Shown here: in pieces, positions 50,279-58,465 of the stretch
How the letters are laid out: each line of letters opens with the position of its first letter
Position numbering within the stretch: the stretch's first letter is position 1
The notes under the pieces: model-generated
The model's input: the letters and a program-made list of their open reading frames with translations, nothing else
Told to the model about the DNA's origin: nothing
Database searches by the model: none
Translations under genes and position numbers: made by a program
NCBI GenBank assembly: GCA_041583495.1
Contig: JBFHFS010000022.1
Location: 15,087 to 79,086 of the forward strand
DNA: 64,000 nucleotides
Direction of reading: 5' to 3'
Source: JBFHFS01 sp041583495
Lineage (GTDB): Bacteria; Bacteroidota; Bacteroidia; Bacteroidales; Marinilabiliaceae

Positions 50279-52474
50279 TTATTTTTTTGGGTCTCCCTCT
50301 GAGGGGATGATTTTTATCCATAGGTTGGGCAAATCCACCGGGGTGTGGAGGGTGGGAGGGTTAACTCCCCTAAGAGTGAGATCCGAAGATTCACCCGATA
50401 CCAGGATAGGCACTTTCATCGTGTACCACCGGGCTGCAGGCTCTTTCTCCAAAGCAAAATGGTCGGGTGAGCCATGTCGGTTGTAGTTCTTGATCAAAAG
50501 CTGGTTGGTTCCTTCCGTGAGAGATACCACAAGCGTCCGTTTCATCGGTGTACCAGGATTCTGATTTCTATCCAGAAGCTTTTCTTCCCGGTTAACCCAT
50601 ACCTGGAGGCCATCGTTGCCGGTGATGGTGAAACAGTGTTGTTGGGCATTTTCAGAGGTGACCTCTATAAAATAATAATGGGCCGACCGGGGCAGAGGGT
50701 GGCTTCCCTGTGCATTGGTTTCGTCCGGCCTCATCCAATCTCCGGTAGAAATAGCCCGGCGATAGGTGCCGGTAATATTTACGTGTATATCCGATAACCC
50801 ACCAATAAATTCTTCCGAGCGAAATGAGGGGGCTACCTTTAGGGAGTCTTCAATATTCCGAACCAGCTTCAGTGCTTTTCCCTCAAGCGAAACGATCTGG
50901 GTCTTGCTTCCGGAAGTGATCTCAATTTGACGGCCCTTCTCGTAATCCGTGAAATGTATTTCTGCCTCTGCTAAAGGATAGGGGGAATTAAATTGCCAAA
51001 TCATGCCTGTTGTGGAGGGAATCAGGGTGTAGTAGTCGGCTCCTGTAAAACTCCGAAGGAGTTGAGCGTTGTGGGGCGTCAGGCTGAGTCCTTCTTCAGT
51101 GGCCTCAATGATGGTTTCATCTCTGACTACGGGGGGGGCCTCTAACGTGACTTCAATGACGGGCATTTCCATCGGATCGGCCATGGCAGGAGCGGTCCAG
51201 ATAATCTCATTGGGCTTGCTCAATTGGTCTACCTCCAGGGGGATGCCGCTTCCCATAAAACGGGCGCTCAGAATTTCGGTTCTGAGCCCGGGGAGAATCA
51301 ACCGGGCAGATGGGGGAATGCTGTCGATAAAGAGATACAAATGGTTGTCTTTTTGTGTGGCCTGGCCAAAGCTTAACTTCGAGTGAAATGGATTGGGAAA
51401 ACTGCCATAGACAGCTTCCTTGTTTACCTTGATCCACCGGCCTATGTAACGGAGAACTTCTGACTCGAAGTCAACCAATGAGCCGTCTCCCTCCGGCCCG
51501 ATATTGAGCAGGTAATTACCTCCATGGGCAATAACGTTGATGAAACTCCTCAACTTCTGTTTGGCCTTCTCCAGGGCACTCCCCCGCTCCTGCCATGAGC
51601 GGTATCCCCAGGTTTCATCAAACATGGAGGCCGGAGTTTGCCAGGGTACCTCCATCAAAAAGTTGGGGTAATTATTGTCTCCCATTACATTGAAGTCACC
51701 CAGATCGTTGCCAATACGCCCGCTAACCATGCATTGGGGCTGCAACCGGTGAACCAGCTCCTTCAACTCCTTGCTCTGCTGAGGGGTGTTGGCACCCATG
51801 TCAAACCATATTTCCGAAATAGGTCCATAGTTGGTCATCAGCTCCCTTACCTGTGTCAGGTTTATTTGGTGGTGCGCCGCAGGAATGAGGTCGGCATTGT
51901 GACTCGAGATGGGCTGTGCTTCCGGTAAATGCCAGTCTATTACCGAGAAATAGACCCCGAAATTGAGACCTTTTTTGCGACAGGATTCGGCAAGACCTGA
52001 AATAATGTCTTTTTTGTAAGGGGTGAAATCAACGATGTTAAAGGAAGTGGTGGCGGTTTGGAAAAGGCAAAATCCATCGTGGTGTTTGGCGGTGACAATT
52101 ATCGAGCGCATTCCTGCATCCCTGGCCAGGGTGGTGATGGTGTCGGGATTCCAGGCATAGGGTCTGAAATCCCGTGCTACCTTTTCATATTCATCACTGA
52201 AAATACCTGCATGGGATCGGATTTGTTCACTGTACCCCTTTTTTATGGGCTCTTCGTTCCATACACCTCCCAGTGAAGAATACACCCCAAAGTGGATGAA
52301 CATTGCGTATTTGTTGTCCTTCCACTCTTGTACGTTAAGCCCGGGTTTCTGAGGGATGCTCTCAGGGCTCGGTTCGGGCGCTTGAGGGGTTTTGGGTTGG
52401 CAGGCATTCAGTGTCAATGCAATTGCCAATAGGACATAAAAAAAATAATTTAATGTTGGCTTTGTGTGGCGCAT
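50279..52474 (-). CDS. GH29 alpha-L-fucosidase lipoprotein with C-terminal accessory domains
   Basis: About 731 residues from ATG 52474, giving a lipoprotein leader (VLLAIALTLNAC). The GH29 catalytic domain (about 45-400) has NKYAMFIHFGVYSSLGG, TAKHHDGFCLF, LNFGVYFSVIDWH and the nucleophile motif EIWFDMG (Asp225). The extra C-terminal about 300 residues include a discoidin/CBM-like and a PA14-like beta region (ENAQQHCFTITGNDGLQVWVN). It removes terminal fucose outside the inner membrane. It lies only 9 bp after the helicase stop with no other glycan gene near, so it is an orphan relative to the fucosidase at 2689 and differs from it in domain make-up. Confidence 0.9.
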   Translation of the reverse strand: MRHTKPTLNYFFYVLLAIALTLNACQPKTPQAPEPSPESIPQKPGLNVQEWKDNKYAMFIHFGVYSSLGGVWNEEPIKKGYSEQIRSHAGIFSDEYEKVARDFRPYAWNPDTITTLARDAGMRSIIVTAKHHDGFCLFQTATTSFNIVDFTPYKKDIISGLAESCRKKGLNFGVYFSVIDWHLPEAQPISSHNADLIPAAHHQINLTQVRELMTNYGPISEIWFDMGANTPQQSKELKELVHRLQPQCMVSGRIGNDLGDFNVMGDNNYPNFLMEVPWQTPASMFDETWGYRSWQERGSALEKAKQKLRSFINVIAHGGNYLLNIGPEGDGSLVDFESEVLRYIGRWIKVNKEAVYGSFPNPFHSKLSFGQATQKDNHLYLFIDSIPPSARLILPGLRTEILSARFMGSGIPLEVDQLSKPNEIIWTAPAMADPMEMPVIEVTLEAPPVVRDETIIEATEEGLSLTPHNAQLLRSFTGADYYTLIPSTTGMIWQFNSPYPLAEAEIHFTDYEKGRQIEITSGSKTQIVSLEGKALKLVRNIEDSLKVAPSFRSEEFIGGLSDIHVNITGTYRRAISTGDWMRPDETNAQGSHPLPRSAHYYFIEVTSENAQQHCFTITGNDGLQVWVNREEKLLDRNQNPGTPMKRTLVVSLTEGTNQLLIKNYNRHGSPDHFALEKEPAARWYTMKVPILVSGESSDLTLRGVNPPTLHTPVDLPNLWIKIIPSEGDPKK

Positions 52475-53411
52475 TGTATGTTCTGTTTTTGAGATAATCC
52501 AGTTGGTGTCGGGCAAAGCGTTTTCTGGTGTTTTTTATTCTATCCGCTGTGAATTTTAAGCGGAAGTGTAATGCCATGGTTCGCAAAAGTTTTGTAAACG
52601 ACCGGATGCCAGTGTTTTAGCTGAGCTGGCAAGATTTCACTTAGTGCGCTGATATTAAATGTGTTGTAACTAAGGGTAATGTCTGTTATTCAGCTCCTCT
52701 ACTGTGCCACCCTTCGGTCGCCGAAGGCTTTCCGCCAGGTCGCTTATGGCTCGCGGAAAGCTATGGCCACACGCCGAAAAGCTATGGCGCACACGGAAAA
52801 ATCTAACGATCGATGGTAATACAGCACAAAGCTATAATAATTTGGGGACAGTGGGACTGTTTTTTCTTAATTGACTGGTTGGGTAAGGGCCGAAAACAGA
52901 TGTTGGCCTTTTCTGTTTCATCCCTTTGCCATTTTTTGAGCAGTCTTTTGAGGAGTGGTTTTGTAGTTTGTTATGAGGATAGAACGCTGGTTGTGAGTCG
53001 GAGGCTTTCTTGTTTGGTCGTGCAATTTACGGGTATACAAAACGTTTATTTGTTGTAACTTTGTTGTTGATTTTGTTCTGATGTTGTTTGCTTCCTGATT
53101 GTCAGCTTATTGTGGATGTTGCCTTCGGGGGGGAATGGTGTTGTGTAAAATTGTTGGTTAGACCTTTTTTGATGTTTGTTGGTTGAAATTCAGGATAATT
53201 TGAAAAGGGAGAAGTAAAATCTTGATGAGAGCTCAGGAGTTACCTGTTTTTTTCTCTTGCCACAACCACCTTTAAATACCATTAAGTGGTTTCTTTGAGG
53301 CCTTAAATTGTTAATTTGGGATTGAAAAAGTACGAATTCAATCGCCCGGATAATGGTTTTTTTCGACCGAAGACGATAGGTATTGGAGTTTCTTAAACCG
53401 CTGTATTAGCT
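52475..53411. other. Long intergenic region with a hairpin-rich insert
   Basis: About 940 bp between divergent genes. Most is AT-rich, T-biased on the plus strand (53040-53160) and shows no gene. An unusually GC-rich insert at 52701-52800 contains nested inverted repeats and repeated AAAGCTATGG strings (listed separately). Short frames in this stretch show no family features. Confidence 0.6.
52701..52800. repeat. GC-rich hairpin cluster with direct repeats
   Basis: Two perfect hairpins lie back to back: CCTTCGG-TCG-CCGAAGG (52711-52727) and GCTTTCCGC...GCGGAAAGC (52727-52735 with 52753-52761). They are followed by near-direct repeats of GAAAGCTATGGC (two copies, plus a partial one near 52830). 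Base composition differs from the AT-rich flanks. Confidence 0.65.
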
Positions 53412-54662
53412 ATGAATGAGATGAGATTAAATTCTTTTTGGGGGACTTTTTTTTGGGCCATAGTTGTTTTTGTGGGTGTTCAACCGGCCGTGGCTCAGAT
53501 AGAGGTGAGTAGTGGTGTGTGGACCGGACAAACCAGTTACGCCCAGTCGGGAAACGATCCGGTATTTTGTTTTTTACCCACAGTGGATATCTCCCTGACC
53601 TATCAGGTGCCCGGCGGTACTGGCGATTATAATTTTTCGTGGTACCGGCACCAGCCTTCCGGCAATACATGGGACATTCCGGTTGCCTCAAATACAGGTA
53701 CCTCCTCCACGGTTTCAGGGCTGATTGCCGGCGGTTACCGGGTAGTGGCGACAGATAACCTTGGGAGTGTGGTTGGGGAGGCGCGTTGTTGGGCCTTTTC
53801 CCCGGTATTGAATGAGCCCGAAATGGAGATGACCTATGATGATTGCTTCGGTGTGGATCTGCAAGCCTCCACCGATTCGCTGACGTTAACGTATTATGAT
53901 CCTGGCAATGGCGTTCCGGGCTATCTTCCCTATCAACGTGTGTTCACCTGGTCTACCCTGCCGGCTCAGGAGGAGCCCAGGAATGGCTCGGTGGTTAGCC
54001 TGGAACCGCCATACGAAGATGTTACCATTCAGTTGGTTGTTACCGACCGGTTTGGGAATGCGGTGGAAGCCTCAATGGATTATATGGCAATTGCTGTGAA
54101 AGCTTCTTTCGAATCTACAGTGATGAAACCCGAGGTGTTGAATGAGCGGCATACCGAAATCAATGGGTCGGCCCCACTGGAAGTGCATTTTTCAGATACC
54201 TCTGAAGGATATGTTTCGGCTTGGGAATGGACCTTTGGTACCAATGGCCGGGCAGCCGAAGCCAATCCTTTCTTTGTCTTTACCGAGGTAGGGCAGCAGG
54301 ACGTGGTTTTGAGGGTGGTCAACCGCAACTCTGGTTGCGAAGATACCAGTGAATCTCTGGAGGTCAATATCTCTGAGTCGGAGCTGGATGTACCCAACGT
54401 GTTTTCGCCCAATGGAGACGGGGTTAACGACGAGTTCAGAGTGGCCTACCGCTCCCTGAAAAAGTTTGAGATGGTGGTCTTTAATCGCTGGGGGCGTAAA
54501 GTTTTTGAATCGTCCGATCCTGCTGAAGGATGGGACGGAACTATTGGAAATACATTGGCTGCGCCCGGGGTCTATTTCTACTATATCAGAGGCGAGGGGT
54601 TTAATGCCGATGAGGTGCATGAACTCAAAGGGCCGATCCATCTTATCAGAGGGAAAAACTGA
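53412..54662 (+). CDS. PKD-domain surface protein with T9SS type B (gliding-type) C-terminal domain
   Basis: The 416-residue protein has a Sec leader ending in PAVAQ. It has SprB-like Ig segments (TYQVPGGTGDYNFSWYRH; TVSGLIAGGYRVVATDN), a PKD domain around 255-325 (AWEWTFGTNGRAAEANPFFVF) and a C-terminal type B sorting domain (VPNVFSPNGDGVNDEF ... NRWGRKVFES ... GVYFYYIRG). It should be exported by T9SS with the help of a PorP/SprF-like partner; one such gene is at 57297. Probable adhesin or matrix component; role unproven. Confidence 0.87.
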   Translation: MNEMRLNSFWGTFFWAIVVFVGVQPAVAQIEVSSGVWTGQTSYAQSGNDPVFCFLPTVDISLTYQVPGGTGDYNFSWYRHQPSGNTWDIPVASNTGTSSTVSGLIAGGYRVVATDNLGSVVGEARCWAFSPVLNEPEMEMTYDDCFGVDLQASTDSLTLTYYDPGNGVPGYLPYQRVFTWSTLPAQEEPRNGSVVSLEPPYEDVTIQLVVTDRFGNAVEASMDYMAIAVKASFESTVMKPEVLNERHTEINGSAPLEVHFSDTSEGYVSAWEWTFGTNGRAAEANPFFVFTEVGQQDVVLRVVNRNSGCEDTSESLEVNISESELDVPNVFSPNGDGVNDEFRVAYRSLKKFEMVVFNRWGRKVFESSDPAEGWDGTIGNTLAAPGVYFYYIRGEGFNADEVHELKGPIHLIRGKN

Positions 54663-54942
54663 GATTAATGGGTGTGGATGCCACCCTGCCTTTCTTTCGC
54701 AACCTTTTACCCTGCGTGGGGAGGCTTTCAAAAAGGAAAATGACCCGATCGTTGATTGTTTTTCCGAAACCAGGGTGGCTTGCTGCATGTGCAGTTTATT
54801 TTGTGGGTGCAGTTGGGACTTAATGTTACCTGGTTGGATTATGGTACGGGGTCATGCAGTTTGACCAGGCCAAAAACGAAAAATTATTTTTAAAGAGAGT
54901 TGTCCCAATGGCGTTTGGGGCAAATAATAAAAATGTATAAGA

Positions 54943-55863
54943 ATGAACGAAAGCCGTGGATTAACCCGAATAGGCGTATTCTATGATGGAAACTATTTCT
55001 TCCATGTTAGTAACTACTATAATTATGTTCATGAACGTCAGAGACGGATTAGTATTTCCGGACTTCATAAATTTATTCGCAATAAGATTGGGTATCTCGA
55101 GTATGGCCAGGGTAATTCATCGCATTGCCAAATTGTGGATGCACATTATTTTAGAGGCCGCCTGAGCGCCAGTGAGGCAAGCCAGAAGGGGAATCTGCTT
55201 TATTACGATCGGGTGTTCGATGATATTTTGTTGTCGGAGGGAATTACAACCCACTACCTGCCTGTCAGAGGGTCCAAGGAACAAAAGATAGATAAAGGAA
55301 TCGATGTATGGCTGGCGCTTGAGGCCTTTGAGTTGGCTTTTTACAAGCGATTCGATGTGGTGGTGCTAATTGCTTCCAACAGCGATTATGTGCCCCTGGC
55401 CCGTAAATTAAACTCCTTAGGCACCCGTCTCATGTTGTTGTCATGGGATTTTGAATACCGCGATGACTATGGAAACTACCGGGTAACCAAGACCTCCCAG
55501 GATTTACTGGAAGTGGTCACCTATCCTGTCTATATGGAGGAGGTCATCAACAATCCAACGCCCGAGGAAACTCCTCTTGTGGATCAACTGTTCGTGTCGA
55601 AAGATTTTGTCGCCCCGAAAGAGGAAGTTGTAGTGGAGGGTGATCATGATCATGAGCCGGATGAGTATCGGGTTAGTACCGTATTGTCGGTTAAGTCGGG
55701 CTATGGGTTTATCAATTACCCTCCCGAGAACCTGTTTTTTCATTATGAAGCGGTGGTTGGCTGTGATTTTTATGATTTGCAGCCGGGTGATAAGGTGCGT
55801 TTTAAAATCGTGAGAAATGACCGGGGAGAGGATGTGGCCATTGATGTGGAGCTGGTGGAGTAG
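54943..55863 (+). CDS. NYN-domain (PIN-like) nuclease fused to a cold-shock domain
   Basis: A 306-residue cytoplasmic protein. Residues about 8-190 form a NYN/LabA-like PIN fold: IGVFYDGNYFF supplies the first Asp, KIDKGIDVWLALEAFE the second acidic cluster and LIASNSDYVPLARKL the third, the usual metal site of RNA-cleaving NYN proteins. After an acidic linker (about 205-240; EGDHDHEPDE) residues 240-306 form a cold-shock OB fold (KSGYGFINYPPENLFFHYEAV, LQPGDKVRFKIV) that binds single-stranded RNA or DNA. The combination suggests an RNA-directed endonuclease. It is monocistronic, closed by a perfect bidirectional terminator. Confidence 0.87.
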   Translation: MNESRGLTRIGVFYDGNYFFHVSNYYNYVHERQRRISISGLHKFIRNKIGYLEYGQGNSSHCQIVDAHYFRGRLSASEASQKGNLLYYDRVFDDILLSEGITTHYLPVRGSKEQKIDKGIDVWLALEAFELAFYKRFDVVVLIASNSDYVPLARKLNSLGTRLMLLSWDFEYRDDYGNYRVTKTSQDLLEVVTYPVYMEEVINNPTPEETPLVDQLFVSKDFVAPKEEVVVEGDHDHEPDEYRVSTVLSVKSGYGFINYPPENLFFHYEAVVGCDFYDLQPGDKVRFKIVRNDRGEDVAIDVELVE

Positions 55864-55870
55864 TACCCTT

Positions 55871-55920
55871 ACGCATAAAAAAAGCCTGCTACCTCTCGGT
55901 AACAGGCTTTTTTTATGCGT
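55871..55920. terminator. Bidirectional intrinsic terminator
   Basis: A long perfect stem (ACGCATAAAAAAAGCCTG... and its complement) with a CTCTCGG-type loop and T-runs on both strands. It serves the NYN gene (plus, 8 nt upstream) and the nitroreductase gene (minus). Confidence 0.92.
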
Positions 55921-55926
55921 AAAAAA

Positions 55927-56499
55927 TTAATTGATGATTAATTCATCCAACGATCGTTTGGGTACATGGTGCGTTTGATCCTCACTTCGCCAGTATTTGA
56001 TGTCGTTGTCCTTAACGTCTTCAATAACAACGGTCTCCTTTGGCTTTCCCAGCGCCAATACCTGGATGATTTTCAGGTGCCCCGGGAGTTTTAAGGCCTT
56101 GGAAAGTTTCATACGGTCCACCGTCCCAATAATGCAACCCCCCAACTCCTGTTCTACGGCACCCAGGAGGATGCTTTGCGCGGCAATCCCATCGTCACAA
56201 AAATAGGAGTCGGAGATGGTGGTGTCGTCTAACATAACGATATAGGCCGATGGGCGCTCTCCCTCCGAGGGGCCTGGCCAGTTTTTCAGATAGCCGGCCC
56301 ATCCCAGGGTGGGGAATATCTTGGCTGCCAGCTCGGGCGTGTTGGCCAGATAGTACTTGATGGGCTGTGCGTTGCGCGCAGACGGAGAGAGCCGGGCTAA
56401 TTCTACCAATCCTTTCAGCTGGTCCATAGAGATGGATTGTTCCTGGTGAAACCGGCGGTAGCTCCTGTTACGCTTTATTAAATCGATGAGCTTGTTCAT
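55927..56499 (-). CDS. Nitroreductase-family FMN oxidoreductase
   Basis: About 190 residues from ATG 56499 (MNKLIDLIKRNRSYRRFHQE); the longer frame overlaps the sod gene and is unlikely. It has the FMN-binding RSYRRF at the N-terminus, ARLSPSARNAQPIKYYL, DGIAAQSILLGAVEQELGGC and LALGKPKE near the end, all family signatures. It reduces nitro compounds, quinones or similar acceptors with NAD(P)H; the physiological substrate is unknown. It follows sodB by 23 bp on the same strand, so the pair is likely a small oxidative-stress unit. Confidence 0.88.
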   Translation of the reverse strand: MNKLIDLIKRNRSYRRFHQEQSISMDQLKGLVELARLSPSARNAQPIKYYLANTPELAAKIFPTLGWAGYLKNWPGPSEGERPSAYIVMLDDTTISDSYFCDDGIAAQSILLGAVEQELGGCIIGTVDRMKLSKALKLPGHLKIIQVLALGKPKETVVIEDVKDNDIKYWRSEDQTHHVPKRSLDELIIN

Positions 56500-56522
56500 G
56501 GATATTAGTGGTTTTGTGGGCA

Positions 56523-57098
56523 TTAAAATCTTTTTCCAACAATATCCCAGTCTACGCAATTCCAGAAATTCTGAATGTAGTCGGGACGTTTGTTTTGATA
56601 ATCCAGGTAATAGGCGTGTTCCCAAACATCACAGGTGAGGATGGGTGTCAGTCCATTCCGGAGCGGATTACCGGCATTACTTTCTTTGATCAGTTCCAGT
56701 TTTCCCTGACCATTTTTCACCAGCCAGGCCCACCCTGAACCGAAAAGAGTGGCGGCAGTTTGGCTGAATTGTGTTTTGAAGGCTTCGAATGAACCAAAGG
56801 TGGCATCAATGGCCTTGGCCAGCTCTCCTGTGGGTTGGTTGCCGCCCTTTGGGGAGAAGGAGGTGAAGTAAAAGGTGTGGTTCCATACCTGGGCTCCGTT
56901 GTTGAAGATGGCTCCGTCCGCTTCTTTGATGATGGTCTCGAGGGAGGCTTCTTCAAATTTGGTGCCTTTAACCAGATTATTCAGGTTGTTGACATAGGCC
57001 TGATGGTGTTTTCCATGATGTACTTCCAGCGTCTTTTGTGAGATGTTGGGTTCCAGAGCATTCAGTCCGTAAGGGAGTTGGGGAAGTGTGAAATTCAT
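56523..57098 (-). CDS. sodB: SodB: iron/manganese superoxide dismutase
   Basis: A 191-residue cytoplasmic enzyme. The metal ligands are visible: His in LEVHHGKHHQAYV, His in VWNHTFYFTSF, and Asp and His in LTCDVWEHAYYLDY. Length and text such as AIFNNGAQVWNH and GSGWAWLV are those of the Fe-type (SodB) branch, although Fe/Mn preference cannot be proven by eye. It dismutates superoxide. It has a good -7 box upstream and is followed by the nitroreductase gene. Confidence 0.96.
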   Translation of the reverse strand: MNFTLPQLPYGLNALEPNISQKTLEVHHGKHHQAYVNNLNNLVKGTKFEEASLETIIKEADGAIFNNGAQVWNHTFYFTSFSPKGGNQPTGELAKAIDATFGSFEAFKTQFSQTAATLFGSGWAWLVKNGQGKLELIKESNAGNPLRNGLTPILTCDVWEHAYYLDYQNKRPDYIQNFWNCVDWDIVGKRF

Positions 57099-57134
57099 GG
57101 CATTATGTTTTTAAGGTTAATTGCGGGTTTCACA

Positions 57135-57142
57135 CAAATATA
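57135..57142 (-). promoter_or_regulatory. Bacteroidota -7 box of sodB
   Basis: TATATTTG on the minus strand matches TAnnTTTG exactly, 36 nt before the sodB ATG. A TTG lies 22 nt further upstream (57167-57165), slightly longer than the usual 19-21 nt spacing. Confidence 0.5.
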
Positions 57143-57296
57143 ACAAAAAAAGAGGTCCCAGGGTCAAGAAGGAGAACGATTAATTTTGTGAGCAGGATCC
57201 CAGAACCGTGGAGGGCGTTAAAGGGCATTAAAAAAAGGTGGAATTTTTTCAGGTGTTGGGGGCAGACCGAGTGCTTTTGCTTTTGGTTCTTTGGGG

Positions 57297-58364
57297 TTAG
57301 AATATCCGGTGGCTCTTTTTTCGGTATTTGCCCGAGTAGTCAGAGTCTGCCGGGTCGCCCGAATCGCTGCAGGGTACCGCCGGACGCCGGCCACTTCGGC
57401 TCTTGTTCTTTTGGTTGAATTCATAGATGATCGACAGTTCATGTGCCCCTGCCGTCTGCCAGCCAAGGTCGCTGATGGTTATGTCGTAGCTGTATCCGAA
57501 CCGGAAGGGCCCGTACCGGTATGAAAGCAGAAGCACCAGGGCATCCTGATTGATGTTGTCCTCAACCTCCTTGATGAGGGGAAGGCCCCTGTACCAGAGC
57601 CCCAACTCGATGGGGTCGTTGAACCAATAAACACCCAGGTCTGCCTGGTTGAAATTTTGCTGGTGCTGAATCCTGAAGCTCGTGGCAAATGAACGTTTCT
57701 GTTGTACATTCCGTCTTTTCTCCTTCCAGATATTGACCCCGCCAAAGAAAACGAACTTGCGGGGTAGTTGCATTCTTTCCCCCAAAAAGGAGTAGTTGGG
57801 CTCTGTAAGGTGGTCGATGGTGAGTCCTGCCCATAGCCAGGGACTGTAGACCAGTGCTGAGGCTGCAAAGTCTGCATAGTTGACCTGGTCAAAGCTGAGC
57901 TGATCCCAGGAACCTGAAGCCCCTCCGCCGATCATCTCATCGCCAAATACCAATTTGCTGAAGTCGATGGCCCGGTTGCCATACCCAAACTGAATGGCAG
58001 GGACAATTTGCCATTTGTCGTTTATCACCAGATTATAGGAGTACTGAAAGGCTGCCTGGGTAGTGGATAGTCCGGCACTTCCTGCCTTGTCCTGTTGGAG
58101 CAAAAAGCCTAAGCCACTGTTGAACTCACTGAAAAAGTTGTCGATCGAGATGGCGTAGGTTGAGAAGGCGGTGCTGATACCCGGCCATTGGTTACGGTAG
58201 TTCATAATTACCCGGCCGCCATCGGTAGCCCCGGCCAGAGATGGGCTCAGGTAAAGGGGGGAGGCATAGAACTGCGAATATTGCAGATCCTGTCCACTGC
58301 CCGGGGCAATGAAGATGACCAATAGTAGTGGGGCTAAAAGGTTTTTTAAATATTGAGGATTCAC
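57297..58364 (-). CDS. PorP/SprF family outer-membrane protein (T9SS)
   Basis: A 355-residue protein with a Sec leader (LLVIFIAPGSGQ) followed by the family opening DLQYSQFYASPLYLSPSLAGA. The body is made of alternating amphipathic beta strands (RVIMNYRNQWPGI, FQYSYNLVINDKWQIVPAIQFG, VLLLSYRYGPFRFGYSYD) typical of a beta barrel of the outer membrane. Family members are required for export of T9SS type B proteins. It lies downstream of the 1302-residue PKD gene with 101 bp between and is likely in the same transcript, which suggests they are a dedicated pair. The last about 30 residues are basic and atypical. Confidence 0.9.
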   Translation of the reverse strand: MNPQYLKNLLAPLLLVIFIAPGSGQDLQYSQFYASPLYLSPSLAGATDGGRVIMNYRNQWPGISTAFSTYAISIDNFFSEFNSGLGFLLQQDKAGSAGLSTTQAAFQYSYNLVINDKWQIVPAIQFGYGNRAIDFSKLVFGDEMIGGGASGSWDQLSFDQVNYADFAASALVYSPWLWAGLTIDHLTEPNYSFLGERMQLPRKFVFFGGVNIWKEKRRNVQQKRSFATSFRIQHQQNFNQADLGVYWFNDPIELGLWYRGLPLIKEVEDNINQDALVLLLSYRYGPFRFGYSYDITISDLGWQTAGAHELSIIYEFNQKNKSRSGRRPAVPCSDSGDPADSDYSGKYRKKSHRIF

Positions 58365-58465
58365 TTCTTTTTCTCTCTTTGTTTATGATTCGCACGCTAT
58401 CTTCTGTTGTGCCTTATCCTGTTGGTCAGGATTCCCTTCTATGAGTGCTCTTAATCTGGCGGGAT

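Noticed and set aside
52813..53058. 81-codon plus-strand frame in the intergenic region
   Set aside because: No recognisable domain or promoter; composition is that of random AT-rich sequence.
54466..54864. 132-codon plus-strand frame overlapping the PKD gene
   Set aside because: Mostly an alternate frame of the T9SS type B domain.
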